Part shown: piece after piece, positions 49,001 to 60,680 of the stretch
How positions within the stretch are numbered: the first letter of the stretch is position 1
How the letters are laid out: each line of letters starts with the position of its first letter
Assembly: GCA_030248135.1 (NCBI GenBank)
Contig: JASANC010005168.1
Location: 56,367 to 120,366 of the forward strand
From: Theristus sp. LFF4_11
Taxonomy: Eukaryota; Nematoda; Chromadorea; Monhysterida; Xyalidae
DNA length: 64,000 nucleotides
Direction: 5' to 3'
Program-made: the position numbers and the translations under genes
The notes under the pieces: model-generated
Seen by the model: the letters and a program-made list of their open reading frames with translations, nothing else
Told to the model about the DNA's origin: nothing
Databases searched by the model: none

Positions 49001-52000
49001 ATCGCGCAGAATCACGCGCATCGCGTCCTATTGTTGTTGTTGTTGTTGTTGTTGTTGGGAGTTTTGGGCGATGTTTTTAGCCAGGGTTATCCCAGAAAAA
49101 CCCTATTACAGAACGCCGTCGCGTTGGTGCGCCCATCGAGTTTTCTCTGTCATTAAGTGCCTATACACCCCTCGGCGGGGCTCGATCCCTCCGAACGCAC
49201 AGACAATAATCTGACGCGCTACCACCAGCACCAAACTACGCGGGTGATGTTGTGGATCCTATTGTGTGGATGTTGTTGGTGTTGTTGTCGTCGTTCTTGT
49301 TAAAAAACGTGATGTTATTTGTTGAGGTCTTGCACGCTGATTGATTACATAGCTGCCACCCCGCGTAAATACGCGCATTAATGCGTGAAACGTTCCGTGA
49401 ATCAGCGCGTTATCGAGCGACACGTTGCGTGATCAGCGCATGATACCGTGAAATGTTGTGCGAATCAGCGACTTCTTGTGTGAATCAGCACACGATTGCG
49501 TGAAACGATCATCTGTCGTTGCTGTTTTCTCCAGTGCAACAGTCTATCCACGGAACACACACACCTTGACCTGTCGAATCTTGCGGCCAGTCATCGAGCC
49601 TGACCGATCCAACACAAAGCAGATGTGCTTGCTACCGGCGGGCAGATCGTCGGGCGCAAAGAATTGGTAGAAGTAGCCGCCGTGCATCTGCGAGGAGAAA
49701 GTGAGCCCGGCTGTGGAGGATTGAAATGGTTTTTCTGTCAGGATTTTTTTCGAAGCCATCACAAGATGCCAACGTTCTCTTGGGTTGACTTTAGAATAGC
49801 GTGGCAGCACATTTCTACAATTATTTCTAAAACGAAGAAGTGTAAACAGATTAGAACTACAGTAGTGCAAGCACTGTTTCGTATACCGCGGACCCGCCCG
49901 GGCTGGTCAGCACGACAAGGCCCGGGCTGCACAACCGAATCAAAATGATGACCAGCGCAGACGGATGCTATGTCTGGCTGAAACATCAGCAAAACAGTGG
50001 ATCACACAAAACAAAACAGACGCGGGACAGAGTTGTCCACAGCAGTACTGGTGCTTGTGTGCTGCTGTATTACAACGTGCAAGCACTGTGCAATCTTGGG
50101 GGTGTCGTCTGAAACTCGAGGATTTCTGAAATTGCGACATTTAGCCAGCCAGTGTCTCTGCTGAACTGAGCTATTTCGCTGCGAAAACCTTGGCCGTCAT
50201 ACCACAATTTCGCCGTTCGAATTCGACCGGTCGACATCATAGAGTGCGACCATTTGACCGTTTGGCTGACGTAGTGCGGACGGATTGAACGAAGCGTAGA
50301 TTATCGAGCCCCCTTCGTCGGTGTCGGATTGCGTCACATTTACGTCCGTGTCCACTGAAAAACTTTTCGTTTTCAAGTTTTTTTTGTTCATTTTTGCTAC
50401 GAATTTTTTTTTGTTTTTGTTCACTGTATGAGATCAAAAGTAACTGCTGTCGCCTTTTTCGCCGTTCCGATTAACCCTCGGTTTTGCCCCCTTTCATCCC
50501 CAGTGCGCAGACATGCGCCATCCAACAGGGGAAACTCTGATAAAACTGCACGTCAAACACCGTGTGATGCAAATGTTTGTTTTGAAACTGCAAAAAAACT
50601 GAAAAGCACGAATACTCGGCAACGTCAGCAGATCCTTGTTGGTCATCTGCGCCAATTTCGGACTGAACTTCGGAATGTGAAACTTTGTGATCTTCACTCG
50701 CTCGGACACGAGCAAATCTACCTTGATGTCGCGGACGCGCTGAAAAAATGGATTTTTGGGCAAAATGTTAAATGTAAAAATTGCTAATTTTTGCTAATTT
50801 TAGCTTAGCAATTCAGTGTATTTTTTCACCAATTTCATCGTTTTGCTGAAAATCAAAACCACCATCAAAACCAAAACCGTTGCAAAAAAGTGGAAAAACT
50901 CGAAAATTGGGAGAGGGCTCAAACTCGGGCTTCTCACAAAAGATCTGGCCTGCCATCTAAGCGGCTTTGTCAGGATTTCCAAAAAACCGAATCACTCAAA
51001 ACTCTGACCCAACAAAAAAGCAACAGAGAGATGAACGAAATTATGAAGAGCAGCGACAACAAACAACAACTGCAGCACCTGATCCGGCATGACGTTGATG
51101 ACGTGCTTGTAGACGCCGTGCTTTCGAACGAGCACTTCCTGATACGTGAGACTGGCTGACGCTTTTGCACCGGCGGCGACGTTGATGGCGATCACGAATT
51201 TGTTCGTTTCTCTGTCCCGAGATCTGCGACAGTCAGGCGGAACAACGTGTTCATTGGTGACGTTTGGTGGATGATTGGTTTGATGTGTTTCGTTTTCAGA
51301 CTGTTTTGGCGGTCAGCATTGCAATTTCATTGTGGACTTTTTTTTGTCGCCCCCCATGCGCAGCCAGTGAGATTGTCCTGGTGTTCACCGCGTGCCGTCA
51401 TTGTGCACACACACGCACACAAACACACTGGCAAACGGACGGAGCCCAACCGAAAAACTCATGCGTGTGCTTGTGCTTGTTTGTGATTGAGCAATATTGC
51501 AGATTGAAATGGCGATTTAAAAAAAAACGGCACGCCCACCACCGGTCTTGCTTTAGACCAGAACTTCTTGATTTTTGAAACAACCGAAAACAAAAACAAA
51601 CCGCGACGCCAATCCGCCCGTCTGGCCCTGCGTTTTGATGTTTTGGTAGATCTTCGCTGCTTCATCTTTGCCCTCAACTTGGCCGAATGTTGTGATGTTG
51701 TTGACGGTTCTGGAAAATACACCACGAAATTAGGAGGCGACTGGTGTTTTTACGCCAGCAGCAGCGGACGTTTTTCAACACCGATAAAAGCGCTTGGTGT
51801 CACTGGGCACTGGCCCGGGATCGGAGAGCGGAGCGAGAACGAACGCACGCCCGGACCGCGCAGCGCTCTTAAATTGAACCCTGAATTCTTGCTATCAACT
51901 GTCAACTTTCGGTGGAAAACCTGAAGAAATCCGAAACAGTTAGTTCACAAACAATGCGAATCCGCTGATAAACGCGTCGACTGGTAGATGGAACGAAAAC

Positions 52001-52131
52001 GTCGCCTCTTGCGCCGTCGCCGCGTGGTTCTTGACGACGATGACGACGTCGGTGGACGCGAAACGGGACTGGATCTCGGATAGAATGCTCATCGACTCGA
52101 CGACGAAACCGGCCGGCTTTTCGTCGGCCGC
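46084..52131 (-). CDS. Inter-alpha-trypsin inhibitor heavy chain-like protein (VIT + VWA)
   Basis: Exons, high to low: 52131-51953, 51709-51602, 51223-51079, 50739-50616, 50354-50203, 49687-49565, 49027-48868, 48607-48528, 48138-47916, 47551-47319, 46954-46658, 46291-46084 (last donor uncertain). Phases close through 46658 (608 codons). Known family: secreted proteins that bind hyaluronan and stabilise extracellular matrix. Seen: a VIT domain (SRFASTDVVIVVKNHAATAQ; KIYQNIKTQGQTGG), then a VWA domain with a complete metal site: DRSGS in exon 6, the Thr of GTNLHAAL in exon 8, and the Asp of FLTDGLPTAG in exon 9. After the VWA comes the typical FIERMWAYKTI and YGFVTEFTSLIVRPP region. The first exon with a signal peptide was not found; a hydrophobic start at 53454 is a weak candidate. 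The C-terminus beyond 46084 is unresolved. Two SINE copies lie in its introns. Confidence 0.88.
47571..47750 (-). mobile_element. SINE copy 2, abutting an ITIH acceptor
   Basis: Minus-strand copy. Head with GGCCTGGTGGTATTGTGTTAG and GGGGGATCGAGCCCCGCC, then the shared body with a short insertion. Its 3' end reads GGCTAAAAACATCGCCCAAA and then AATCCGAAAAACAACAG, and the ITIH exon starts at the very next base (47551). Confidence 0.8.
49031..49247 (-). mobile_element. SINE copy 3, (CAA)n tail abutting an ITIH acceptor
   Basis: Minus-strand copy with head, GGGATCGAGCCCCGCCGAGG B-box region, body and about eight CAA units. The tail ends in CAATAG and the next base (49027) starts the ITIH exon. 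It fills the 3' end of a 537-bp intron (49028-49564). Confidence 0.82.
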
Positions 52132-53010
52132 CTAGAAAAAATGGGGCGATGGTGTGCCGTCAAAAGGCGAGAGATTTTGATGTTTACTCCTGCTGCAATG
52201 CAGTCTGTTTTGAAAGTTTGAGACTTTAGAACTAAACCTTTACCTATCAGGACCTATCAAACAATCGCGAATCGAATCAGAAAGGTCTTGTCTGTATGTG
52301 CATCTTCTTGACAGCTGAATTGTGAAAAAAACGATCAAAACACAGGAAACTCAAAATGAATGATGAGGAAGATGAAAAGAGATGTGCTGTTGATGAGTGC
52401 CCAGTTACGTTGACTTTTTTGGGAGCCAGTTCTGTTGATTGAGGTTAATTGAAGACACATTGATTTGCAAGATGTGCATCTTCTCCATCTTTGGGAACAA
52501 GGATTACGGTAGTTGTGCGTCATTTTTATTGCCACAATGTTAAAAGCCTCGTGAAACAAAAAGCTCGTGATCATGACCAACCATTTCGGCGCGCAATGCC
52601 AGATAAGCCATCACAAGCAGACCAAACAATAACGAATGCATTTTTATTTATTTTTTGTAAACTGAAAGCGATTTAGAAAGATGCAAAAAAATAAGGAGTT
52701 GTGTTTCGTTTTGTCAAATCATTAAAAAAATTGAAATTTCCTGTCATCCGAGCATGCAGCAGTGCAAACTCGGCGATTTCAAAAAAATAAACTTGTTATT
52801 GCTGCCTTGAACGAAGAAACGTTTCTGTTGTCAACGTAATATTATGCTGGTTGATTTTTCTTGTAAAGTGGGCGGTTTGTCAAGTGTGCAACTGCCTTGT
52901 CAAAGTAACATCGCTTTATTGACGGGACAATTTTAATTTCTGTTAAAGACGCACGCAAACAAACATTGCAAAAAAAGTTTTCACCTTTTTTCTAACTTCT
53001 GCCCACATTA

Positions 53011-53272
53011 CCGTAAAGTCTTGCATATAAGGTTCCTCCCACTTATAAGACCCCCACCCAAAAGTGGGCGGAGTGTCGCACGGCGGGAAACCAAAAAATT
53101 CAAAATTTTGACTTGGTCAAAATCCTACCCCGTTTATAAGGCTCGGAATTCCTAATGTTCGGTTTATAAGACCTCCTCCCACTTATAAGATTGTCACACG
53201 AAATTCCACTTTTTTCAGAGATTGTTGATTTTCAAATTTATATAAGGAGACCTTATATGCAAGACTTTACGG
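53011..53272. mobile_element. MITE family G (TIR CCGTAAAGTCTTGCATATAA)
   Basis: Perfect inverted termini CCGTAAAGTCTTGCATATAA and TTATATGCAAGACTTTACGG, flanked by TA on both sides (53009-53010 and 53273-53274). The interior repeats TTATAAGACC and CCTCCCACTTATAAGA in both orientations. The right flank reads TATTTGTC, as it does for family F. Confidence 0.75.
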
Positions 53273-53567
53273 TATTTGTCCCAATGTACCATTATTGGAC
53301 GAATGCTTATGAAATTAAAAAAAAACGAGAGAATCCCACTTTCACATGAGACAAAACCGCAAAAAAAACAAAAAACACACCCATTATTCGCTGGATCAAA
53401 CCAAAAAAAAACAATCAGTGAAACAGTGAAAAATACAATCATGAACGGCCACATAAAAAGTGCAAAACGTCCGAAAAATGAAACGAAACGAAGATGAGAA
53501 CTACTAAATGCAATCTTTTGAAAGTGTTATTGGCAATTGCTAAAGCGGCAATAAAATACGAAATCTA

Positions 53568-56500
53568 TCACTCCAATATGTATCCGTTGCGTTTTTCACT
53601 CAATTTTTCCTCCCAGTTTGCATCAATTTCCAACAGCTCGCAAGAAACCGCCCAAAGCCGCTCGGCAGCGTCGTCGTCTTGCGCCGCCGCCGAAGGATCG
53701 ACCGCTTGGAGATTTCTGAAAAGTTGTCTACATTTTTGGAGAAGTAGTTTTGGACACACCTCACTCAAACAAAGATTGTCATTCTAAACAAAAAAAAACA
53801 AAGACAAAGACACGAAAATCGACCAAAATGTGTGATGCATGCTTTCTGTGCAGGGCAGGCTCCGCCTCCATAGCCACACAAAACACGCATCACGTGATCA
53901 CCAACCAATCAGCCGATTACCTATAATTTAGCTTTAATCACTAAATCACAGTTAACTGAGTTCGACTGTACCTTCATCAGTGACGTGTCTAACATCTAAC
54001 AGTGATCTTTGTCTAACCCCACTGAGTTCCGAAAAACGATGCAAAACTCACTCGAAATACAATCCACTCTCGCGTGCGCATCGATCATCAACGCAACAAT
54101 GCAGCAGCGTCTGTGCGCCTTCCGCTGACTAAAACGAGAACGGGACAATGTGGTGGGTGAAGAGGGTCTTTTGCTTTTGTAAAATCAACTCAGTTCTTAG
54201 TGTTCCCACTGATAAATTCTGTGACAATCGAAAATGAGAGACGACGAGTTGAGACTTGTGAGTTGGGTGATCAAACTAGACACGGTCAAATTGCCGTGAC
54301 TGCTTTTGTTTGGTTCGACCGCGTGTGGTTTGACCAATAGTCGGCCTAGCAAACTTGTACTGTTAGCTGATTGGTTGGTTGCGTACTCACGATTCATGCA
54401 TTCTGCGCGGAGGCACGGCGCAATGCATCAAACTACAGTTTATCTCGCTAATATATGCAACTAGCTGACTGGTTGGTCATAGCAACTCCCAGCGCTGATT
54501 TGCTGGTCATGAGCAGTTCTCAGCGCTGATTGGTTGCTCATGAGCAATTCTCAGCGCTGATTGGTTGGTCATTACGTCATGTTGCATATATTTTCCAGAT
54601 GGACTGTATTTGTTTTTCTTTCAGTTCTGCAACTCCATTGTGTTTGTAGACGTCGAAAGAGAATCAGTTTCATGCTTGATGTCGAAATTCAAAACGTCCC
54701 GGTGGCTCAACCGTATCTTTGGGACACAAGTCACTTCAGCAATTTTGAAATTCCCGCGGCAAGCATCAAAATTTCTCTCTCCATGCGCGCGCGAATAGTC
54801 AGCGGAACGCAAAGAGAAGACAAATGAAAGAGTTCGCAGCCAACCAATCAGCTGACACTAAAAAATTAGCCAGGACGCGTACACTGCGCGAGAACACTAG
54901 CTGCAACGGCATGATCGCGTTTCGTAGCAGGCGGTTGCCGTATAAAAGATCACTTTTGCCAAGTTCCGTTCGCACTGGAGTGCCCGGGTGAGCCGTATTC
55001 ACTGTAATACCGGTTCCTGCAAAAAAAGAGTTTTTTTTCACATGAGAATCCGTTAGCCGTTTCTAGTTTCCAGTTCTGATTTGTTTGCTGAACACGAAAC
55101 TTCCACCTCTCCTTCTTTACCCGCGAGTTTCTTCGCCAACGCGCGCGCAAACAGCAAGTTGCACAATTTACTGTGATTGTAGCTCGGAAAGCCAAACCGC
55201 CTGTAGCCGTCCGTTTTGTCGAACATCAGATCCTGGAAATCATTGTCCTAAGGAGCTTTTTTGTAGCTGCCCCACCGGTTTTCCAGAAACCCGAAGAACC
55301 AAACGTCGGGTGGTGCGGTTAGTGCGGGGATGAATGAATGCTGAGTATCCCATTGGCTGTGCCACGAAAGAGGGACAGCCTCTAAGCGCTGCTCTGTCCA
55401 GACTTGGAACTGTCTGCCAAGTGTGATTGTCAGAACTCTGATTTTAGGAACAAAAGTTAAAAAAACTCAAACGGTGACGTAATCCTGAAGTTCACACAGA
55501 TCAATCCCAAAACGAGTGGCAGATCGTCAAAAGCTCCGTTCGCCAGTTATAATTTAGTAAAAAAACGCAAATTTTGCAGCCTCTCTGACTCCAGCCACAG
55601 GTAGAGTTTCACAAGAAAAACCACAAAACTTAAAAAACAGCAAGAAAACTGAATAAAAAATTTAAAAAAAACCAGAAAAGCAACAGATTCGTTTGCTCAC
55701 GTGAAATCGGACGCCGCTGGCCAGCCGATGCAGGTCGGACGAGACGACGACGACGCGACACGGAGCGCTCGCACGCAACAGCTCGAGCAGTTCGTGGATC
55801 AGAAACATGTGACCTGGAATGTGAATGAATGATCGGTTTCAGTGGACTAACGTTGACGAAACTGTTGTGCAAAAGAGTGACTTGCTGCTAGAGTGCCGGT
55901 CTTGAAGACAATGCACGCTTTCTCTTAAGACGGTCAGAAACAAATACGCTCAACCGGGCGCTGCTGCAAGATCGCACATGTGTGTGAGGGTTTGTTCCTG
56001 TGACTGTACAACACTAAACGCAAAAAACAACAAGGGTGGTCTCATCAATGTAAAGTGCAATCCTGCATAAAACCGCAAAAAAAATTAAAAATTCAGAGTC
56101 CCTTTTGGTACTCAGCTTTCAGAAGTTGTACCGACGACAGACCACTTTCATATAAATTTCCATTCCTCTCCACAAAAAACCAAGACAACAAAACGAAACA
56201 AAACACTGTCATGCAGCAACAAAGCCCGACCAAGATGATTCACGCCGAATGTGTAATCGAATCCGTCCACTGTTCGTCGTTTTTCACCCTCATAAGCGGC
56301 ATTCAACACGATACAGTCCAATCTGGCGACGGTTTTCCTCAATTCAACCGCGAATTCTTTGATCGACGCCAATGAGGCCAAATCGACCGGCAATGCTACG
56401 CCACCGCCGAACTGCTCACTGTCCTGGCGTAGTTTGGCGAGCGACCTGGACGCCCAGATGACGTGCGCGCCTGGAGGAATTGAATTATTTTTTTCAGATT

Positions 56501-57455
56501 TCAGTTTGTCACCCTCGTGGCTTGGTGGTAGCGCGTTAGACTCTTGTCTATGCGTTCGGGGGATCGAGCCCCCGCCGAGGGGTGTATACTGTGTAGGCAC
56601 TTAATGACAGAGAAAACTCAATGGGCGCTCTACTCGACGACGTTTTGTTCGCTTTTCTGGGTTAGTCCTGACTGAAAACAGTGCCTAAAATCCCTGACAA
56701 CAACAACAAAGTGATTCTGCACACCGTGTGACCAGCCGGTCAGTCCTAACTTTTTGAACGTTCAATAATTGATTCCAAACAATCAAATCAAAACGCACGA
56801 TCGATTGATTGAATCATAAAAAAACGATGTTTGATAAAGTTTACGTTTTCAACTGAGGCTGATTTCCGTATTGTTTTGCAAGAAAGGACGTGAGAAAAAC
56901 GAATGATGAGAGAATTGATGTGATAAAACAGAAAAAAAAGATTTTGTCCATTCCGCCAACCTCTCTCAGCGAGCTGTTTCGCCAATTCCCTGCCGATTCC
57001 GGTGCTCGCTCCAACGACCGCCACCGTGGCGCCGTCGCATCGTTTCTCGATCGGAACTTGCTTGTAGAAAAATCGTCTGAAATGAAACAAAAAATTGATT
57101 TTTTTCTGAATCGCACACATACTAATACGTACCTCTTGATCAAAAATTTTGTCCATTCTGTTTTTTGTAACGACTGTGCACGAAAAATTGTCACAAGCGC
57201 CTGTTTTATTGTGCAAAACTGAAAAATAAAAAATCTTTATTTGACCAACACCTGAACGCGAAAATCACGCAGAACCACGGAACCAGTCCCACGATTATCG
57301 GGATACGAAGAAATCTGGAATGAAATCATGCAAGGTTTCAGGGAAAATAAACTTATTTAAACTTATGTACTGTCGAATTCCCTTAAAAGTCCTCACATTA
57401 TCGAGACCGCAGCTGTGACGGCGCAGAATATCCAATATTGTATGGAGTTACGCAT
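53568..57455 (-). CDS. Membrane-anchored short-chain dehydrogenase (RDH/WWOX-like)
   Basis: Exons, high to low: 57455-57397, 57314-57252, 57076-56961, 56470-56231, 55813-55701, 55232-55121, 55016-54859, 54128-54052, 53715-53568; phases close, 362 codons. Seen: two hydrophobic segments at the N-terminus (IQYWIFCAVTAAVSIIFL and PIIVGLVPWFCVIFAF), the cofactor motif VGASTGIGREL near residue 60, a DLASL segment, LNAAYEG in place of the usual NNAG/LNAG, VNHLGHMFL, and catalytic YNHSK with the expected spacing. The C-terminal AAERLWAVSCELL is typical of retinol-dehydrogenase-like SDRs. It probably sits in the ER membrane and acts on a lipophilic carbonyl or alcohol (inference from family). SINE copy 4 and several MITEs lie in its introns. 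Confidence 0.88.
53822..53971 (-). mobile_element. MITE family E, copy 4
   Basis: Right end GAGTTCGACTG + TA is intact; the interior has GTGATCACCAACCAATCAGC and a CCTATAATTTAG word near the end, plus TGATGCATGCTTTCTGTGCA. The left terminus is degraded. Last intron of the SDR gene. Confidence 0.55.
54436..54606. mobile_element. MITE family E-related element with internal triplication
   Basis: Left end CAGTTTATCTCGCTAATATA and right end TATATTTTCCAGATGGACTG are inverted repeats flanked by TA. Inside, a ~31-bp unit with CAGCGCTGATTGGTTGGTCA occurs three times in tandem (about 54490-54573). In an intron of the SDR gene. Confidence 0.55.
55262..55405 (+). repeat. Interspersed repeat family R, copy 4
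   Basis: Core TTCCAGAAACCCGAAGAACC and downstream GAGGGACAGCCTCTAAGCGC match the copy at 3183. Lies in an intron of the SDR gene, antisense to it. Confidence 0.55.
56506..56710 (+). mobile_element. SINE copy 4 (antisense in SDR intron)
   Basis: Plus-strand copy with TGTCACCCTCGTGGCTTGGT head, GGGGGATCGAGCCCCCGCCG, the shared body and a short (CAA)4 tail. It is antisense to the SDR gene, 36 bp from the exon starting at 56470, so unlike copies 2 and 3 it does not supply an acceptor. Confidence 0.8.
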
Positions 57456-60400
57456 GACTTTGGATTCTGCAAAATTACAGCTTAAGAGACCGTTTTTTTT
57501 CAATTCCCAGTTTTTTCTAAAGAAGCCATCAAAGAGTAAAGCACATTTGATTCCGTTTCGAGATACATGAGCTGATAATGGGTTAGAAACTGTTTTAAAA
57601 GACAATTGGTGCACAACTACTGTATGGAGGGACCATTCAACATTAACAACCAATCAAGTTTCGCCAATAATATCATCTGGTGGAATGCAATGGCGTTTCA
57701 GAATGTATCTGGGCCTTTTATATGTGCTCAGAGCGCCCAGCCCAGAGACGTGCAACGGTCCACTTAGCAACTTGACATAATGACTCATAATGCATCATTT
57801 TTACTTGTCACCTGGTTGCCATGCCGCAATGAAATGACCGCTGAGTCAATTTCAAAAGCACCGAAACCGTAATTACCCACATTTCAACAACTTCAGACTT
57901 CAGGTTGCGCGGTTGCTAACAACAAAGCTGCGAAAAGCATACGAGCAATATTTCAAATTCCTGTTTTTAAAGCAAAACTTGTGTTAAGTGCAGTGGAATC
58001 ACAGCACAGAATCGAAACTAAGGAACAATGGCTACGGGTCCATCGAGACTTCAAAAGTCGACTTGACTTGTGAACAGATCAGACATTCATTCCACGGATA
58101 GTCGAAGACAAAATGCGCTAGATACAATGACAGTATATCCGCTAAAAAATGGGTATTTTTTCATTTAATTATCGTGAAAAAGTGATGGTGGTACAAATAA
58201 TTTCTCATCGTTCGGAAGTGAAAACATTTTAGACTTCCTGGGTACAAAAATGGTTATCGACTCGCAAAGCGAAAACTATAAATACTACCTTCTTACCTGC
58301 TGGTTTTAACGAATAATTCCAGTGTGAAACGGTCTTCTTGTCTGTCCTTGGAAGCGGTAAAACAGTCAACAGGAACACACACGTGGCGAATGTTTGCATG
58401 TCATTTCGCATGTACAATTTGTTTTTGGAAACCTGTCATCTCGTTTTAGCAGAATAAACAGTTCCCGAGAGAACATAACATAGCGGGATTCGAACACTTA
58501 ACCACAAATAGGGATTATGATTAAAGGTTTTGCACGCTCTTATTCTGTGAGAAATGCGACGAAGTTCCAAACAAACACACTTAACGTTGTCCATTTCACT
58601 TGTTTTCTCACATTCAGATATGACACAAGCAGACGTATAAATCGTCCCAGAAGAAAAATATCGAAAAAAGTCCTTCAGAAATGTGTTTTCTTGCCCGATT
58701 TTATTGACTGTACAGCATGAAACACAACATGGTTTGTTGTTTATGTGGTTACTATCATATACAATCTGTAACACAACAACGTGGTGTAACATAGTTTTTT
58801 AACAGTTAAAAAATTATTCTCAGTTTAAAAAATCAAGTTTTTTTGCAAAACCTCCGCACTGTCTCCAAAAAAACCGAAATTAGAGTGGGATGGCAATGAA
58901 ACAGCTTACAGAAACACCTCGAAATAATTTTTTGTCCATTGTCCATTACGAAACATCTTTGTCCCAAAGATGCAACAATTCTCCGGAAAACACATCAACA
59001 GTTTCCTGCTTTTTGCGAAATAAAATGGATGGATGGATGGATCAACCATTCACTGTACACAATGAAACACAGAGGGAAAACATCGAATTTACAAATAATT
59101 TAAGCGGAATTCATAAACCAGTATTTAGTAACGCGCAGCTGTGTTAAAACACAGCTATTGGAGTCACTAAACACTAGTTCATGAATGCTCCATTAGTTTT
59201 TTTTCAAAACGGCAGCTTTAACAACAACAAAGAAAACAGCATGAAAACGAGTGCAGCAAAACAAAACGATAAAGACAACTCATTAGATCCTAAAAATGCC
59301 CTGTGTTCAAGACCCGATCGGCGAGTGTGTGTTTGTTGTGTAATGTATATGACCTATCTGCAAAAAAGGCTTTTTGACTGACAGTTTCTAATAAGCAGTC
59401 TTTAGTGGATGTACTAACAACGTATCACGGCACCATGAACGAGAAAAATTATCGCTGAAAAAAACGACATTTATTTTGGCGATTCAGATGAAACGTATTA
59501 CTGGTTCTGATACTTTGAAAACTGAACGGCTTCGTATAACACAAAAAACATGAAATGATCAGACCGTGAAACAAATTGCAGTATGTTGTAATGAGGAACG
59601 TGGACAAAACAAATTCAGAACCTTTCTAGTGAGTACAACTGCTGGAATACGGGGAAGTACACGGTGTGAAGAAACAAATGACGATAAAAATGTACTGACA
59701 CTTGACCAATAACTTATATTCATCTGTTCAAAACAACTAAGAAACGAAAAAAAAGAAATGCCAAGTGATTAGTAAGAATAAGAAAATACATGTATGTACA
59801 ATACCATTAAAAAACCACACACCCTGGTCAGTACGAACAAAGTGATGCCCATTTTTGAGCTATTAAAATTTTAAAGTTGGATTGATATCTGAGAATTTCG
59901 GGAGTATGCAAGAGAAATCAGAGTTCACACAAAATGCCCATTTTGAAAAAAACAATGAAAACTTGTAGAATCATGTTCTAAATGCGAAAATACTAAATAA
60001 CAATTATTTCGAACATAAAACATCCAACACATTTTAGATGGACTAGTTCGACGACAAAAAACACCGAAATCTTGGATATCACAATCACAAATAGAAAACT
60101 TCAATTCACCACACATTTTTTGTTGTTTTCAGACTACCAAACTACAATTGGCAACATAAAACACAAGATAATTTTTGCCCTGATCATAAAACACATTGAA
60201 CAGCATCACATGCAACTACCACAAAAAATGAAATGCCATAAAAACTACAACTGTCACAGACTATTGCAAAGGTACAACAGAGGGATTAACAAACCTTTTC
60301 GAAATTTCTCTCAGATCCACAAAAAACCACCTGCCACAATATACACAGAAATAAATGGGTGTATACTTGGCTTGGAGCAATGTAAAACAACAAATGCCAC

Positions 60401-60680
60401 ATAATGTGAGCCCAGTGGTTACGGTATCTACTGTGTACGTGTACCGGGTCTCTTCACGATGTTGTTTTTTTAATTATCATTAGCTCGTTAAACGAAAATG
60501 ATCGAAAAGTGAGATCTTGTCAAGAAGACCGATTATAATAAATACCGAACACTGATGACCCACGCACTCGACTAGACAAAAAACAATTCAGACAGCGAAA
60601 TCTGTTGCAAAAGTAACAAGAGATACATCAGGAAAAAAGACATAAATCCACTCCACATTCAACCGGAAAAACAGCGCTCG
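57456..60680. other. Intergenic, no supported gene
   Basis: About 3.2 kb of AT-rich DNA between the SDR start and the CPPED1 stop. One exon-like stretch (58399-58297) is listed separately. A short (GGAT)4 run lies at 59025-59042. No known repeat family recognised. Confidence 0.6.
58297..58399 (-). other. Candidate signal-peptide exon (weak)
   Basis: ATG followed by a hydrophobic stretch (MQTFATCVFLLTVLPLPR), 34 codons in all, ending at a good donor GTAAGA in phase 1. It has the shape of a secretory first exon, but no downstream exon in the right phase was identified. Could be chance. Confidence 0.2.

Noticed and set aside
57133..57156. ATG plus eight codons with a GTACGT donor, a possible SDR first exon
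   Set aside because: Its phase does not fit the next exon; the exons at 57455 and 57314 do and also give the expected membrane anchor.
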